Source: Candidatus Gastranaerophilales bacterium (lineage in GTDB: Bacteria > Cyanobacteriota > Vampirovibrionia > Gastranaerophilales > Gastranaerophilaceae). From it: DNA of 64,000 bases. The position numbers were made by a program, and so were the translations under genes. The notes beneath the pieces are model-generated. The model was not told where the DNA came from. It made no database searches and saw nothing but the letters and a program-made list of their open reading frames with translations. The DNA is taken from contig CALUWF010000001.1 in the NCBI GenBank assembly GCA_944324405.1, positions 337,286 to 401,285 of the forward strand, written 5' to 3'. Shown one piece after another: positions 15,705 through 25,020 of this stretch (within the stretch, counting starts at the first letter, position 1; each line of letters starts with the position of its first letter).

Positions 15705-16439
15705 ATGCCGCGGGAGATTATTTTAAAAACAAAAGACAGAGTAAAAATCGCCGCGGATTATTATACAAAAAACTGTGACAGTGTCGTAATTATCGCCCCC
15801 GGATGGTGCATGACAAAAAATTCAAAAGCTTTCAGGGAAATTTCACGGGAATTTTTTAAAAAATATGATGTTTTAACCTTTGATTTCAGAGGACACGGCA
15901 AAAGCGGCGGCTTTTATACTTTTAGCGCAAAAGAAGAAAATGACCTTTCGGCGGTTGTTGATTTTGCAAAACGAAAAAACTATAAAAAAATATTCCTCGC
16001 GGGTTTTTCACTCGGGGCGGCGGTTTGCGCGATTTATGCAGCAAAGCACAAAACGGATAAAATAATTCTTGTCAGCGCGCCATATGACTTTTCAAAAATC
16101 GAAAATCAAATGTACAAAAAAGAGGCATGGTTTGAAACGTTTAAAAAATTTGAACTGAAAAGATTTTTGTCAATCCGCCCGAGCGTTGTTATGCACAGAA
16201 AAACAAAACCCTGCGATGTTATAGACAAAATAGGTACACCCCTGCTTTTTATCGCGGGCAAAAAAGACCCTACGGTTCACTTTTGGCACTGCGAAGAGCT
16301 TTTTAAGAAAGCAAGGTGCAAAAAGAGATTTGTGCTTTATGAAAACGGACTCCATGCCGAGGATATTTTTTTACATGCCGGGAATGATTTTATGAGGACT
16401 TGTTTTTGCTGGCTTGAAGAAGAAAAAACAGACACTTGA
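15705..16439 (+). CDS. Alpha/beta-hydrolase
   Basis: 244 residues, the usual size for a single-domain serine hydrolase without a cap. Seen: oxyanion-hole region IIAPGWCMT, DFRGHGKS, nucleophile elbow GFSLGAA, acid region IAGKKDP and catalytic His in ENGLHAED. It is likely a cytoplasmic esterase or lipase-like enzyme; the substrate cannot be told. No signal peptide. It closes the short plus-strand run that starts at 12838. Confidence 0.85.
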   Translation: MPREIILKTKDRVKIAADYYTKNCDSVVIIAPGWCMTKNSKAFREISREFFKKYDVLTFDFRGHGKSGGFYTFSAKEENDLSAVVDFAKRKNYKKIFLAGFSLGAAVCAIYAAKHKTDKIILVSAPYDFSKIENQMYKKEAWFETFKKFELKRFLSIRPSVVMHRKTKPCDVIDKIGTPLLFIAGKKDPTVHFWHCEELFKKARCKKRFVLYENGLHAEDIFLHAGNDFMRTCFCWLEEEKTDT

Positions 16440-16527
16440 AATAAAGTTAATTTTAGTGTATAAAAAGCATAAATACAACTTGGCTGCATGACAAAATTGC
16501 TGTAGAATAAGTGGTGATTGAAGTATT

Positions 16528-16737
16528 GATAATTGAATAATTGTATTTAATGCGGAAGTAACTCCTTTGCAAAGCAAACGCGGCTTGTCCGCAATGGCCA
16601 ATTGAGTTACGATAAAGATTGATAATTGAATAATTGTATTTAATGCACAAGTAACTCCTTTGCAAAGCAAACGCGGCTTGTCCGCAATGACCAATTGAGT
16701 TACGATAAAGATTGATAATTGAATAATTGTATTTAAT
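16528..16737 (+). repeat. 93-bp tandem repeats carrying pieces of the downstream tRNA
   Basis: Units start at 16528, 16621 and 16714 with GATAATTGAATAATTG. The first two continue into the first 13 bases of tRNA-Gly (GCGGAAGTAACTC, or a variant with ACA), then a GC-rich segment with a GCGG..CCGC hairpin, then AATTGAGTTAC, the inverse of the tRNA's GTAACTCAATT. The third unit runs straight into the intact tRNA gene. The 88 bp before 16528 hold nothing I recognise. Confidence 0.85.
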
Positions 16738-16810
16738 GCGGAAGTAACTCAATTGGTAGAGTCCCTGCCTTCCAAGCAGGTTGTTGCGAGTTCGAGCCTC
16801 GTCTTCCGCT
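16738..16810 (+). tRNA. tRNA-Gly (anticodon TCC)
   Basis: Acceptor GCGGAAG (16738-16744) pairs with CTTCCGC (16803-16809), discriminator T. The anticodon arm CCTGC-CTTCCAA-GCAGG gives anticodon TCC. The T arm contains GTTCGAGCC. CCA is not encoded. The D arm ACTC..GAGT is intact. Confidence 0.92.
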
Positions 16811-16860
16811 TTTTCCCGTAAAATTAACTCAAATCACTATGAAACAAATTTTAAACAAAA

Positions 16861-16891
16861 ATCTCCCATGCCTTGCAATGGGAGATTTTTT
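16861..16891 (+). terminator. Terminator downstream of tRNA-Gly
   Basis: ATCTCCCAT (16861-16869) pairs with ATGGGAGAT (16878-16886), followed by six T. Confidence 0.8.
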
Positions 16892-16931
16892 ATGATTTAT
16901 TACAGCATAAGAAACAAATGGAGGATTGAAA

Positions 16932-17735
16932 TTGAAAAGAATACTTACGGGTTTTGTGATTGCTTTTGCATTTTTAACATTTTCCCAAACGGTTTTTGCC
17001 GCGCAGTATGATGCAGCGCAAAGAGTAAGCGCCGTGGGCGAAAATCTGCTCTTAAAAAACTCTATCCCTTCGTCGGATATTAAATTTGAAGTAACTTCAA
17101 AAGCTGTTGATAATTCCACCTTTGCGCAGGACAGAATAATAAGCATTTATGCAAATAACCTTAAATACGCGGGAAATGACAATGAAACAGCGGCAGTTGT
17201 TGCAAATGAACTCGGACACATAATTGCGGGACATGGCTCCAGAAGCAAACTTGTATCATCAATTACGGGAACCGATGTTTCAGGCGGAAGTGATTTGGCG
17301 GGCAGCCTCGTTGAAAATTACAAAAATACAAAAGAAGAAAAAGAAGCAGATGTAATAGCGGTAAACCTTATGGCAAATGCCGGCTATAACCCTCTTGCCG
17401 CAATTGTCGTACTTACAAAGCAAACCTCGACATATTGGGATGCAATTGCCGCTCAGCCTGCCAATGCACAAAGAGCTATGAACATTTACGATTACGCACA
17501 CTACGCCTACCCTAATTCCGTAAAATCAGGCTATAATTGCGTTGAATACAAAAATTTTCTAACCTATGCAAACGGCATACTTGAAGAAAGAAAAGAAAGC
17601 CCAAAAGCACAGAAAAAACTGGATAAAGAACTTAAAAAATACAGAAAAGACAGCGTTTCACAGATAACAAAATTTAAAACAAGGGGTGCTATGTCCGGCT
17701 GGGATGCGCTCTGGGGTATCTTAAAAGAACAATAG
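16932..17735 (+). CDS. Secreted M48-like metallopeptidase with altered HExxH
   Basis: 267 residues from TTG 16932, chosen because GGAGG (16920-16924) lies 7 nt upstream; TTG 16926 would be only 1 nt away. A signal peptide (KRILTGFVIAFAFLTF..AFA) is followed by an M48-type core. The zinc-binding helix reads VVANELGHIIAGH, so the first His of HExxH is Asn, while the third-ligand region EEKEADVIAVNLMANAGY is normal. The C-terminal 60 residues are Lys-rich and helical. It resembles periplasmic BepA/LoiP-like proteases. With N for the first zinc ligand it may be inactive, or a binding or chaperone variant. A monocistronic layout is likely. Confidence 0.75.
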   Translation: MKRILTGFVIAFAFLTFSQTVFAAQYDAAQRVSAVGENLLLKNSIPSSDIKFEVTSKAVDNSTFAQDRIISIYANNLKYAGNDNETAAVVANELGHIIAGHGSRSKLVSSITGTDVSGGSDLAGSLVENYKNTKEEKEADVIAVNLMANAGYNPLAAIVVLTKQTSTYWDAIAAQPANAQRAMNIYDYAHYAYPNSVKSGYNCVEYKNFLTYANGILEERKESPKAQKKLDKELKKYRKDSVSQITKFKTRGAMSGWDALWGILKEQ

Positions 17736-17757
17736 CTCTCCAATAAAACGTATAAAC

Positions 17758-17798
17758 AATAATAACCGCCCCTGTATATTACCGGAGCGGTTATTATT
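17758..17798. terminator. Convergent terminator hairpin
   Basis: AATAATAACCGC (17758-17769) pairs with GCGGTTATTATT (17787-17798) over 12 bp. It sits between the M48-like gene and the minus-strand gene ending at 17810, and can serve both. Confidence 0.7.
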
Positions 17799-17809
17799 TG
17801 AAAATACAA

Positions 17810-18121
17810 TTAATCTTCAATAATTTCTATACCTTCTTTTTGCACATCTGCACTCGGGGCAAGTTTTCTGTATTTATACAAAGGAACAGGCTCGCTTTGC
17901 GCCTTTTTTTGCGAAATTTTCTTGTCAAAGTCCCTTTTTTCTTCAACGTAAAGCTGTTTTACAAAAGTATCGCTCTGAATTTCCGAGGGCATCTCATCAA
18001 ATTGCGCGCTTATTACAAGCCTTTCACCCGCATATGCCGCAGACACGCCAAAATAAATGCTCAAAACCATAGCAAGCACAAATGTGCATTTTTTTCCCAT
18101 AACAAATCTTTCTTCTTTCAC
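17810..18121 (-). CDS. Small exported protein, unknown
   Basis: 103 residues from ATG 18121, which has AGAAGG 6 nt upstream; ATG 18100 is an alternative. A signal peptide (GKKCTFVLAMVLSIYFGVSAAYA) is followed by about 70 mature residues rich in Lys, Glu and Asp, with no Cys or transmembrane segment. No family recognised. It lies beside another small exported protein on the same strand, 75 bp away, so both may be envelope components. Confidence 0.65.
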   Translation of the reverse strand: MKEERFVMGKKCTFVLAMVLSIYFGVSAAYAGERLVISAQFDEMPSEIQSDTFVKQLYVEEKRDFDKKISQKKAQSEPVPLYKYRKLAPSADVQKEGIEIIED

Positions 18122-18196
18122 TGCCTTCTAATAATATAAATCCCCGTAATTAAAAATAATCACGGAGATTTATAAATTATTTACTTAAGTTAACAA

Positions 18197-18616
18197 TTAG
18201 AAGCCGAGAAGTTTTAATTGTGCGTCGTATTTTTTATTGACGTTGTCTTTTCTTGTGTTAAGAGTTTGCAATTTTCTTTCGTAAGTTCTTACTTTTAATG
18301 TTTTTTGTGTTTGAAGCAGAGTTTTATCATTATTTGTTGTTTTAATATCTTTTTCTACTTGTTTAATTTCTTCTTCAATCGGTTTCAATTCTTCTTGTCT
18401 TGCTTTTTCGATTTGTTTTTTCTTAGCTTCGTTTTGTTGCTGTTTTTGTTTTTGTGCTGCCGCTTTTTGTGTTTGTACATCTTGTTTTGCGGCTTCTTTG
18501 ACTGCGTTCAAATCGCTCTTTACGGCATTTTTAAAAGCAGTACCGAAATCACTTGCTGCAAAAACGCAAGATACACTCATACAAAGCGCAAGAGCTAATC
18601 CAAGATATTTTTTCAT
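18197..18616 (-). CDS. Exported coiled-coil protein
   Basis: 139 residues. Start ATG 18616 has AAGGAG 10 nt upstream; a longer frame to 18820 lacks a ribosome site. A signal peptide (KKYLGLALALCMSVSCVFA) is followed by an almost wholly helical, Lys/Gln/Glu-rich mature part with heptad patterning (KQKQQQNEAKKKQIEKARQE..), as in periplasmic scaffold or OmpH-like proteins. No specific family. The 300 bp upstream to pyrF hold a GCCGC..GCGGC hairpin (about 18681-18711) and no gene. Confidence 0.72.
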   Translation of the reverse strand: MKKYLGLALALCMSVSCVFAASDFGTAFKNAVKSDLNAVKEAAKQDVQTQKAAAQKQKQQQNEAKKKQIEKARQEELKPIEEEIKQVEKDIKTTNNDKTLLQTQKTLKVRTYERKLQTLNTRKDNVNKKYDAQLKLLGF

Positions 18617-18917
18617 AAAACAACACTCCTTTTTAACTACAAAAACCATAATAGCACAAAAAACGTAATTGTAAACCAAAAGCCGCACAAATTTTACTCT
18701 GAGCGGCTTTATATCGGTTTTTATCCCCCGCATATGTCCATATAAGGCAAAAGCCTCATTTAAACAAATTCTCTTTACATTAAAATAAAAACTTTTCTTA
18801 AGTACATATTGCAAAAGCAAGAAAAATATTTACATTTCTTAACGCATAAAGCACGGTTGCATTTATCCGCTCAAAGTGTTAAAATTCTTGTGCTATAACT
18901 TTTTAAGGTTTATTTTA

Positions 18918-19679
18918 ATGGTAGTAAAAAGACCCCAAAGTGCAGTCGAAAGAATAATCCTTGCACTTGATGTAGATACACTTGAAGAAGCACACTCGCT
19001 TGTAAGCACTCTGAAAGATTATGTCGGGTATTTTAAAGTAGGCTTACAGCTCTACACTGCCTGCGGATACGATTCGGTTAAAATGATACATGATATGGGT
19101 GCAAAAGTCTTTTTCGACGCAAAATTTCACGATATTCCAAACACGGTTGCACGCGCAAGCGCCAACCTTGTTAAAAACGATGTCGATTTTTTTGATTTAC
19201 ATATAAAAGGCGGCTCCAAAATGCTCTCCGCAACAAGCAGGCTCTGCCGCGAAGTGGCTAAAAAATACGATAAACCCGCTCCGACTATCTTAGGCGTCAC
19301 CCTATTATCAAGTTTCGGACAAAAAACTCTTAATCAGGAATTAAACGTCAATATGAACATTGATGAATATGTATCACGCCTTGCAAAAGTGGCGCTTGAG
19401 GCAAAACTCGACGGCGTTGTGGCGTCAGCTTCCGAAGTTGGCGCAATAAGAAGGGTTTGCGGAGATGAATTTATTATAGTATGCCCCGCAATACGTCCCA
19501 CCTGGTCTTATGTTGATGATCAGGTTCGCGTTGTAACACCCACGGACGCTATTGAAGCAGGTGTTGATTATATGGTCGTGGGTCGTCCGGTTATCAAAGC
19601 AAAAGACAAAATTGAAGCAATAACGCTTATTATTGACGAAATAGAAGACGCAAAAGAAACAATAAAGGAAAGACTTTAA
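18918..19679 (+). CDS. pyrF: Orotidine 5'-phosphate decarboxylase
   Basis: 253 residues from ATG 18918. Last step of UMP synthesis: OMP to UMP plus CO2. TIM barrel with LALDVDTLEEA at strand 1, the catalytic DAKFHDIPNT (DxKxxDIP), and the phosphate-binding end VVGRPVIKAKD. It heads the run pyrF-ald-proB-proA with gaps of 3, -1 and 9 bp, so it shares an operon with amino-acid genes and not with other pyr genes. Confidence 0.95.
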   Translation: MVVKRPQSAVERIILALDVDTLEEAHSLVSTLKDYVGYFKVGLQLYTACGYDSVKMIHDMGAKVFFDAKFHDIPNTVARASANLVKNDVDFFDLHIKGGSKMLSATSRLCREVAKKYDKPAPTILGVTLLSSFGQKTLNQELNVNMNIDEYVSRLAKVALEAKLDGVVASASEVGAIRRVCGDEFIIVCPAIRPTWSYVDDQVRVVTPTDAIEAGVDYMVVGRPVIKAKDKIEAITLIIDEIEDAKETIKERL

Positions 19680-19682
19680 CAT

Positions 19683-20819
19683 ATGAAAACAAATTTTGGC
19701 ATACCTAAAGAACTAAAAGAAGGCGAAACGCGCGTTGCGCTTACTCCCGATTCCGTCGGAATGCTTACGGATGAAGGTTTATCCGTTGCAATAGAAGCAG
19801 GGGCCGGTGATTTAGCAGGCTTTGACGATGAACAATACGAAAAAGCCGGCGCAAAAATCGTAAGCACTCCGGATGAACTTTGGGCAAATTCAAATGTTAT
19901 TGTTAAAGTAAAAGAGCCGCAAAAATGCGAATTTAAGCATTTTCGCGAAGATTTGGTTATATTTTCTTACCTTCACCTTGCCGTTGAAGAAGAACTTACC
20001 CGCGAACTTTTAAAGAAAAAAATCTGTGCCGTTGCAACGGAAGCGGTTCAAACTCCGGGAGGAGAACTCCCGCTTTTAAGGCCGATGAGCGAAGTGGCAG
20101 GCAGGATGAGTGTACAGCTGGGCGCAAGATTTCTGGAAAAACAAAACGGCGGCAGAGGACTGCTCTTAGGAGGTGTCCCCGGTGTTGCCCCCGCTAAAGT
20201 CGTAATCTTAGGCGGCGGAGTTGCAGGTTCAAACGCCGCACAGGCAGCACTTGGCATGGGCGCGGACGTTTCGGTTTTAGATATAAATTCAAAAAGACTC
20301 TCGAGCCTTGATATGTTCTTTGGCGGACAGATAAAAACTTATTATTCAAACCCCTCCACAATAGCATCCCGTGTAAGCGAAGCGGATTTGCTAATTACGG
20401 CGGTGCTTATACCGTCAACAAGAGCGCCTAAACTTGTAAGTGCGGATATGGTAAAAACAATGAAAAAAGGTTCGGTTATTATTGATATTGCAATAGATCA
20501 GGGCGGAAACGTCGAAACAATTGACAGAGTCACAAGTCTTGATAATCCGGTCTTTGAAAAATACGGTGTGCTGCACTGCGCAGTGCCGAATATTCCCTCT
20601 TTTGTGCCAAAAACCGCATCATATGCTTATTCTTACGCGATTTTACCTTATTTAAGAGAAATAGGCGAAAAAGGTACATTTGTCGCACTTAAGGAAGATG
20701 ACTCTCTAAGCTGCGGCGTGTCTACATTCAGAGGCGCAATTACAAATGAAGCGCTTGCACTGTCACTGGGCGAAGAACACACTGAAATATCGCTTTTAAT
20801 AGGTTTTAAGGTTAAATAA
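19683..20819 (+). CDS. ald: Alanine dehydrogenase
   Basis: 378 residues, family length. NAD-dependent interconversion of L-alanine and pyruvate plus ammonia. N-terminal signature GIPKELKEGETRVALTP, substrate Lys in VKVKEPQ and His in SYLHLA, NAD-binding VVILGGGVAGSNAAQ, and the C-terminal CAVPNIPSFVPKTAS. The stop overlaps the proB start by one base. The pairing with proline synthesis is a local arrangement; both pathways draw on glutamate and pyruvate nitrogen flow. Confidence 0.95.
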   Translation: MKTNFGIPKELKEGETRVALTPDSVGMLTDEGLSVAIEAGAGDLAGFDDEQYEKAGAKIVSTPDELWANSNVIVKVKEPQKCEFKHFREDLVIFSYLHLAVEEELTRELLKKKICAVATEAVQTPGGELPLLRPMSEVAGRMSVQLGARFLEKQNGGRGLLLGGVPGVAPAKVVILGGGVAGSNAAQAALGMGADVSVLDINSKRLSSLDMFFGGQIKTYYSNPSTIASRVSEADLLITAVLIPSTRAPKLVSADMVKTMKKGSVIIDIAIDQGGNVETIDRVTSLDNPVFEKYGVLHCAVPNIPSFVPKTASYAYSYAILPYLREIGEKGTFVALKEDDSLSCGVSTFRGAITNEALALSLGEEHTEISLLIGFKVK

Positions 20820-21934
20820 TGGATAAAATAAGTGCCGCAAAAAGAATTGTCTTTAAATTCGGGACAAATATTTTAAGAAACGACGAGGGCGAAATTTCGC
20901 TCACCCGTTTATATTCTTTTATTGAAGATATCGCCTCCTTAAAGAAAAAAGGTAAGGAAGTACTCATTGTAACCTCAGGTGCCGTGGGCCTCGGGGCTAA
21001 AAAATTAAATGTCGACACAAGCGCAAGCACCGTCTTAAAACAGGCGGCGGCATCTGTCGGACAGCAGATATTAATGGGCATTTGGCAGGACGGCTTTGAA
21101 AAATACGGCCTTTGCGTGGCACAAATCCTTTTAACCGAAGAAGATTTTTCGAACAGAAAAAAATATTTAAGCTTAAGAAATACTCTCTCAAAACTTTTAG
21201 AGCTCGGGATAGTACCCATAATTAACCAAAATGACGCAGTTTCACCCTCCGAACTTGAACATGCGTCTTTTACGGATAATGACAAGCTTTCTGCCATTGT
21301 TGCCTCAAAGCTTGATGCAGAGCTTCTTGTAATGGTCTCCGATATTGACGGGCTTTTTGATAAAAACCCCAAAGAATATCCCGATGCCAAAAAGATTGAT
21401 GTGGTTGAAAAAGTCACCTCTAAAATAGAAAAACTTGCCTCGGGCGCTTCTCTCGGGGGCAGGGGAGGAATGATAACAAAACTTCTGGCGGCAAAAGTTG
21501 TCACCTCATCAGGGCTTTATGCAATGATTGTTAACGGCAAAAAACCGCAGATAATAAAGAAAATCTTTGAAGAGGACAACATCGGCACAATATTTTTGCC
21601 GACAAAAAATCTTTCGCACAAAAAACGCTGGATTGCTTATGCTACAAATATTATGGGCGCAATAACGGTAAATTCGGGGGCCAAATCCGCCCTTATTGAG
21701 AGGCAAAAAAGTCTGCTTGCGGTTGGAATTGTGCGCGTTGAAGGCAATTTCAGAGCAGGCGAGATAGTGAGCATTTTTGACGAAGACGGGGCCGAATTCG
21801 CCCGCGCAATGGTAAATTACAACGCGCAGGACTGCAAAAAAATTATAGGTGCCCACAGCGACGAAATAGAAGGCATCTTGGGCTATAAAATTGATGACGA
21901 TGTAATAACAAAAGACAATCTGGTATTGTTATAG
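20819..21934 (+). CDS. proB: Glutamate 5-kinase
   Basis: 371 residues. First committed step of proline synthesis: glutamate plus ATP to glutamyl 5-phosphate. Amino-acid-kinase fold with VFKFGTNIL, TSGAVGLG, NQNDAVSP, FTDNDKLSAIVASKL and GGRGGMITKLLAA. A C-terminal PUA domain (about 280-365) is present, as in E. coli ProB. It is translationally coupled to ald (TAATG) and lies 9 bp before proA. Confidence 0.96.
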   Translation: MDKISAAKRIVFKFGTNILRNDEGEISLTRLYSFIEDIASLKKKGKEVLIVTSGAVGLGAKKLNVDTSASTVLKQAAASVGQQILMGIWQDGFEKYGLCVAQILLTEEDFSNRKKYLSLRNTLSKLLELGIVPIINQNDAVSPSELEHASFTDNDKLSAIVASKLDAELLVMVSDIDGLFDKNPKEYPDAKKIDVVEKVTSKIEKLASGASLGGRGGMITKLLAAKVVTSSGLYAMIVNGKKPQIIKKIFEEDNIGTIFLPTKNLSHKKRWIAYATNIMGAITVNSGAKSALIERQKSLLAVGIVRVEGNFRAGEIVSIFDEDGAEFARAMVNYNAQDCKKIIGAHSDEIEGILGYKIDDDVITKDNLVLL

Positions 21935-21943
21935 GGATAAAAA

Positions 21944-23191
21944 ATGGATATACAAAAAATTGCAAAAGCCGCAAAAGAAGCATCTCTTGGACTTTTAGGC
22001 GCAGGAGAAGAAATAAAAAACAAAGCTTTAAAAAATGTTCATGACGAAATTGAAGCAAAAAAAGAAGAAATTTTTGAAGCAAACAAAAAAGATTTAAAAG
22101 AGGCAAAAGAGCTTTTAGACAAAGGCGAAATAAACTCTTCAACATATTCACGCCTAAAATTGGATGAAAATAAAATGCGTGATATGCTAAAGGGCATTTT
22201 AGACGTTATATCACTTGAAGATCCCGTAAACAAAGTCTTTTGGACAAAAGAACTCGACGAAGGGTTGATTTTAAAAAAAATCTCATGCCCCATAGGGGTT
22301 ATAGGTGTAATTTTTGAGGCACGTCCGGATGTAATATCCCAGATTGCCTCTCTTGCGATAAAATCCGGAAATGCCGTGATATTAAAGGGTGGAAAAGAAT
22401 CGCAAAATACTAACAAAGCAATTTTTGACGCAATTAAAAAGGCTCTTGAAAATACGCCTCAATTCCCTCAAAATGCCGTAAATCTTGTTTTTTCGCGAGA
22501 TGATATCAAAACGCTTTTAGAACTTGACGAATATGTGGATTTAATTATTCCGCGCGGCTCAAATAAACTTGTCAAATATATCCAAAATAATACAAAAATT
22601 CCGGTCTTGGGGCATGCCTCCGGCATTTGCCACATTTTTGCGGACGAAAGTGCAAAAACAGAGCTTGTAAATAAAGTCTGCGTTGATGCAAAAGTACAGT
22701 ATCCCTCTGCCTGCAATGCGGTTGAAACAATACTTGTACATAAAAATTACCCGGCAATTGACGAGCTTAAAAAAGCGCTTTGCGATGCGGGAGTAAAAAT
22801 TGTTGAAAACCCTGAAAATTTTTCACACGAATGGGGTGAAAAAATAGTTTCTTTTAAAATCGTGGATAACGTTGATGAAGCAATAGCGCACATAAACAAA
22901 TACGGCTCGGGGCATACCGACTCGATTTTAAGCGAAAACGCCCAAAATGTTAAAAAATTTATGGACTACGTTGACTCTGCCGGAGTCTATCATAATGCCT
23001 CCACACGCTTTTCGGACGGTTTTCGATATGGCTTTGGCGCGGAAGTCGGAATTTCAACAAATAAAACCCACGCACGCGGCCCTGTGGGTTTAGACGGACT
23101 TACAATCTATAAATACAAGCTTTTTGGCAGTTATAATACCGTAGAACCTTATGCAAAAGGCGAAAAAACTTTTACCCATAAGTTTATTTAA
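21944..23191 (+). CDS. proA: Gamma-glutamyl phosphate reductase
   Basis: 415 residues. NADPH-dependent reduction of glutamyl 5-phosphate to the semialdehyde, acting on the ProB product. Aldehyde-dehydrogenase fold: FEARPDVISQ, NAVILKGGKES, LIIPRGSNKLV, the catalytic Cys region YPSACNAVET, and a C-terminal HARGPVGLDGLTIYKY. No proC is visible, so the last step is encoded elsewhere. Confidence 0.96.
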   Translation: MDIQKIAKAAKEASLGLLGAGEEIKNKALKNVHDEIEAKKEEIFEANKKDLKEAKELLDKGEINSSTYSRLKLDENKMRDMLKGILDVISLEDPVNKVFWTKELDEGLILKKISCPIGVIGVIFEARPDVISQIASLAIKSGNAVILKGGKESQNTNKAIFDAIKKALENTPQFPQNAVNLVFSRDDIKTLLELDEYVDLIIPRGSNKLVKYIQNNTKIPVLGHASGICHIFADESAKTELVNKVCVDAKVQYPSACNAVETILVHKNYPAIDELKKALCDAGVKIVENPENFSHEWGEKIVSFKIVDNVDEAIAHINKYGSGHTDSILSENAQNVKKFMDYVDSAGVYHNASTRFSDGFRYGFGAEVGISTNKTHARGPVGLDGLTIYKYKLFGSYNTVEPYAKGEKTFTHKFI

Positions 23192-23258
23192 TTTTTTTCT
23201 GCTATAATAAAATAATCTAAATAAAAAATTTAAATAAACGGACGGCCAAATTACCGAT

Positions 23259-24167
23259 ATGCAAGAGATTATAGAGAAAATAAATAAACTTAAAAAAGAA
23301 AAAAAGGCCATTATTCTTGCGCATTGTTATCAAAATGTCGAGATTGACCTTGTTGCGGATTATGTCGGAGATTCGCTCGGATTATCAAAAATTGCCGCAA
23401 AAACCGACGCTAAAATTATTGTCTTTGCGGGAGTTTATTTTATGGCGGAAACCGCAAAAATTCTCTCGCCCGATAAAAAAGTGCTCCTGCCAAACTTAAA
23501 CTCCGGCTGCCAAATGGCAAATATGATAGATTCCAAGCGCATGAAAGAATTTAAAGACAAGTATCCCGGCGTTCCGGTTGTGTGTTATGTGAATTCAACC
23601 GCAGAAGTCAAGGCATTGGCGGATATTTGCTGTACAAGTTCAAATGCCGTTGATATAGTAAGGTCATTAGGGGTTAAAAAAGTTCTCTTTGCACCGGATT
23701 GTTATCTGGGCTCATGGGTTGCAAAAAAACTTCCAGAGGTAGAAATAATCTCATACAACGGTTTTTGCCCCACTCATTTAAGGCTTATGCCCGATGAGAT
23801 TAAAAAAATGCGAATTTTATACCCTGATGCTGCCGTTTTGCTGCACCCGGAATGTCATCGCGAAGCCGTTAAGCTTGCTGATTTTGTCGGTTCCACAACC
23901 CAAATTATGCAATATTGCGAAAAAAGCAAAAAGAAAACTTTTCTTATAGGAACTGAAAAAGGTGTGGTAGACAGATTATCGCGCGATTTGCCGGAAAAAG
24001 AATTTATACTTATAACAGACAGGCTCATTTGCCACAATATGAAATACAATACTCTTGAAGATATTTTGCATGTGCTTGAAACCGGCGAAAATGAGGTTTT
24101 TGTGGAAGAAAATCTAAGAAAAGCCGCCCTTTGCGCAATTGAGCGTATGGTAGAGTGCAGAGTATAA
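23259..24167 (+). CDS. nadA: Quinolinate synthase
   Basis: 302 residues. Condenses iminoaspartate with dihydroxyacetone phosphate in NAD synthesis, using a [4Fe-4S] cluster. The three cluster Cys are recognisable in NLNSGCQMA, ADICCTSSNAV and HPECHREA. ILAHCYQNVEIDLVADYVGDSL and DCYLGSWV are also typical. The 67-bp gap after proA makes cotranscription possible. nadB and nadC are not adjacent. Confidence 0.95.
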   Translation: MQEIIEKINKLKKEKKAIILAHCYQNVEIDLVADYVGDSLGLSKIAAKTDAKIIVFAGVYFMAETAKILSPDKKVLLPNLNSGCQMANMIDSKRMKEFKDKYPGVPVVCYVNSTAEVKALADICCTSSNAVDIVRSLGVKKVLFAPDCYLGSWVAKKLPEVEIISYNGFCPTHLRLMPDEIKKMRILYPDAAVLLHPECHREAVKLADFVGSTTQIMQYCEKSKKKTFLIGTEKGVVDRLSRDLPEKEFILITDRLICHNMKYNTLEDILHVLETGENEVFVEENLRKAALCAIERMVECRV

Positions 24168-24168
24168 T

Positions 24169-25020
24169 TTAAAGCTGCACACCTTTTTTAACCCCCGCGC
24201 AAACTACGCGTTTAATGCCCGCCATATCACAAATAACATCGCAAACTTCAAAGCCTCTTTGCTCAAAAAGCCCGCAAATATCGTCCGCTTGGCCTTGTGC
24301 GCACTCAAAGGCAATAAAACCGGAGGGTTTTAGATATTTTTTTGCTTCATTTATTATTTTTATATAAAATTCAAGTCCGTCCTCACCTGCTAAAAGCGCG
24401 CTTTTGGGCTCAAAATTCAAAACGGTTTTATCAAGCTTTAAGTAGTCGTCTTTCTTGATGTATGGCGGATTTGACACGATTAAGTCAAATTTTTCGCCAT
24501 CCCTGATTGAAGAAAACACGTCCGATTTTCTAAAAATTACCTTTCTTATCAAATCGAGCTTTTGGGCATTTTCAAGCGCAACCTGGAGCGCATTTGTACT
24601 GATATCGACCCCCAAAACCTCAATATCCGGCAGGTTTTTTGCAATCATGCAAGCTATACACCCGCTTCCCGTGCCGATTTCAAGTACATTTGGCGCTGTT
24701 TTTAAATTTCTAATCTTATCAATTGCACATCTTACAAGAAATTCTGTTTCTTCCCGCGGGATAAGTGTATCGGGAGTTACAATAAACTTTTCGCCCATAA
24801 AATAAGAGTATCCGAGCATATATTGCAGCGGTTCGCCGCTTAATGCAAGTTTTTTAGCGAAATTTAAAACTTCTTCTTTGTTTTCAACGTCTTTATCCAA
24901 TAGCATATCTTCAAATTTTAAATGCCCGACTTCGCGCACTATAATTCGCGCTTTTGCCTCCGCTTCATCAATCTGAGCGTCTTTAAGAATTTTTTTCACT
25001 TCAAGAAAAGTCTTGTTCAT
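24169..25020 (-). CDS. prmC: Release factor glutamine N5-methyltransferase
   Basis: 283 residues. Methylates the GGQ glutamine of peptide-chain release factors using SAM. N-terminal helical domain; SAM motif VLEIGTGSGCIACMIA; catalytic SNPPYIKKDD. It overlaps the upstream gene (ending 25001) by 20 bp and closes a minus-strand run from era. The convergent nadA stop is 1 bp away. Confidence 0.94.
   Translation of the reverse strand: MNKTFLEVKKILKDAQIDEAEAKARIIVREVGHLKFEDMLLDKDVENKEEVLNFAKKLALSGEPLQYMLGYSYFMGEKFIVTPDTLIPREETEFLVRCAIDKIRNLKTAPNVLEIGTGSGCIACMIAKNLPDIEVLGVDISTNALQVALENAQKLDLIRKVIFRKSDVFSSIRDGEKFDLIVSNPPYIKKDDYLKLDKTVLNFEPKSALLAGEDGLEFYIKIINEAKKYLKPSGFIAFECAQGQADDICGLFEQRGFEVCDVICDMAGIKRVVCAGVKKGVQL

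Noticed and set aside
16371..16752. Minus-strand ORFs across the 93-bp repeats near tRNA-Gly
   Set aside because: They are translated tandem repeat with identical blocks and run into the tRNA; there is no ribosome site.
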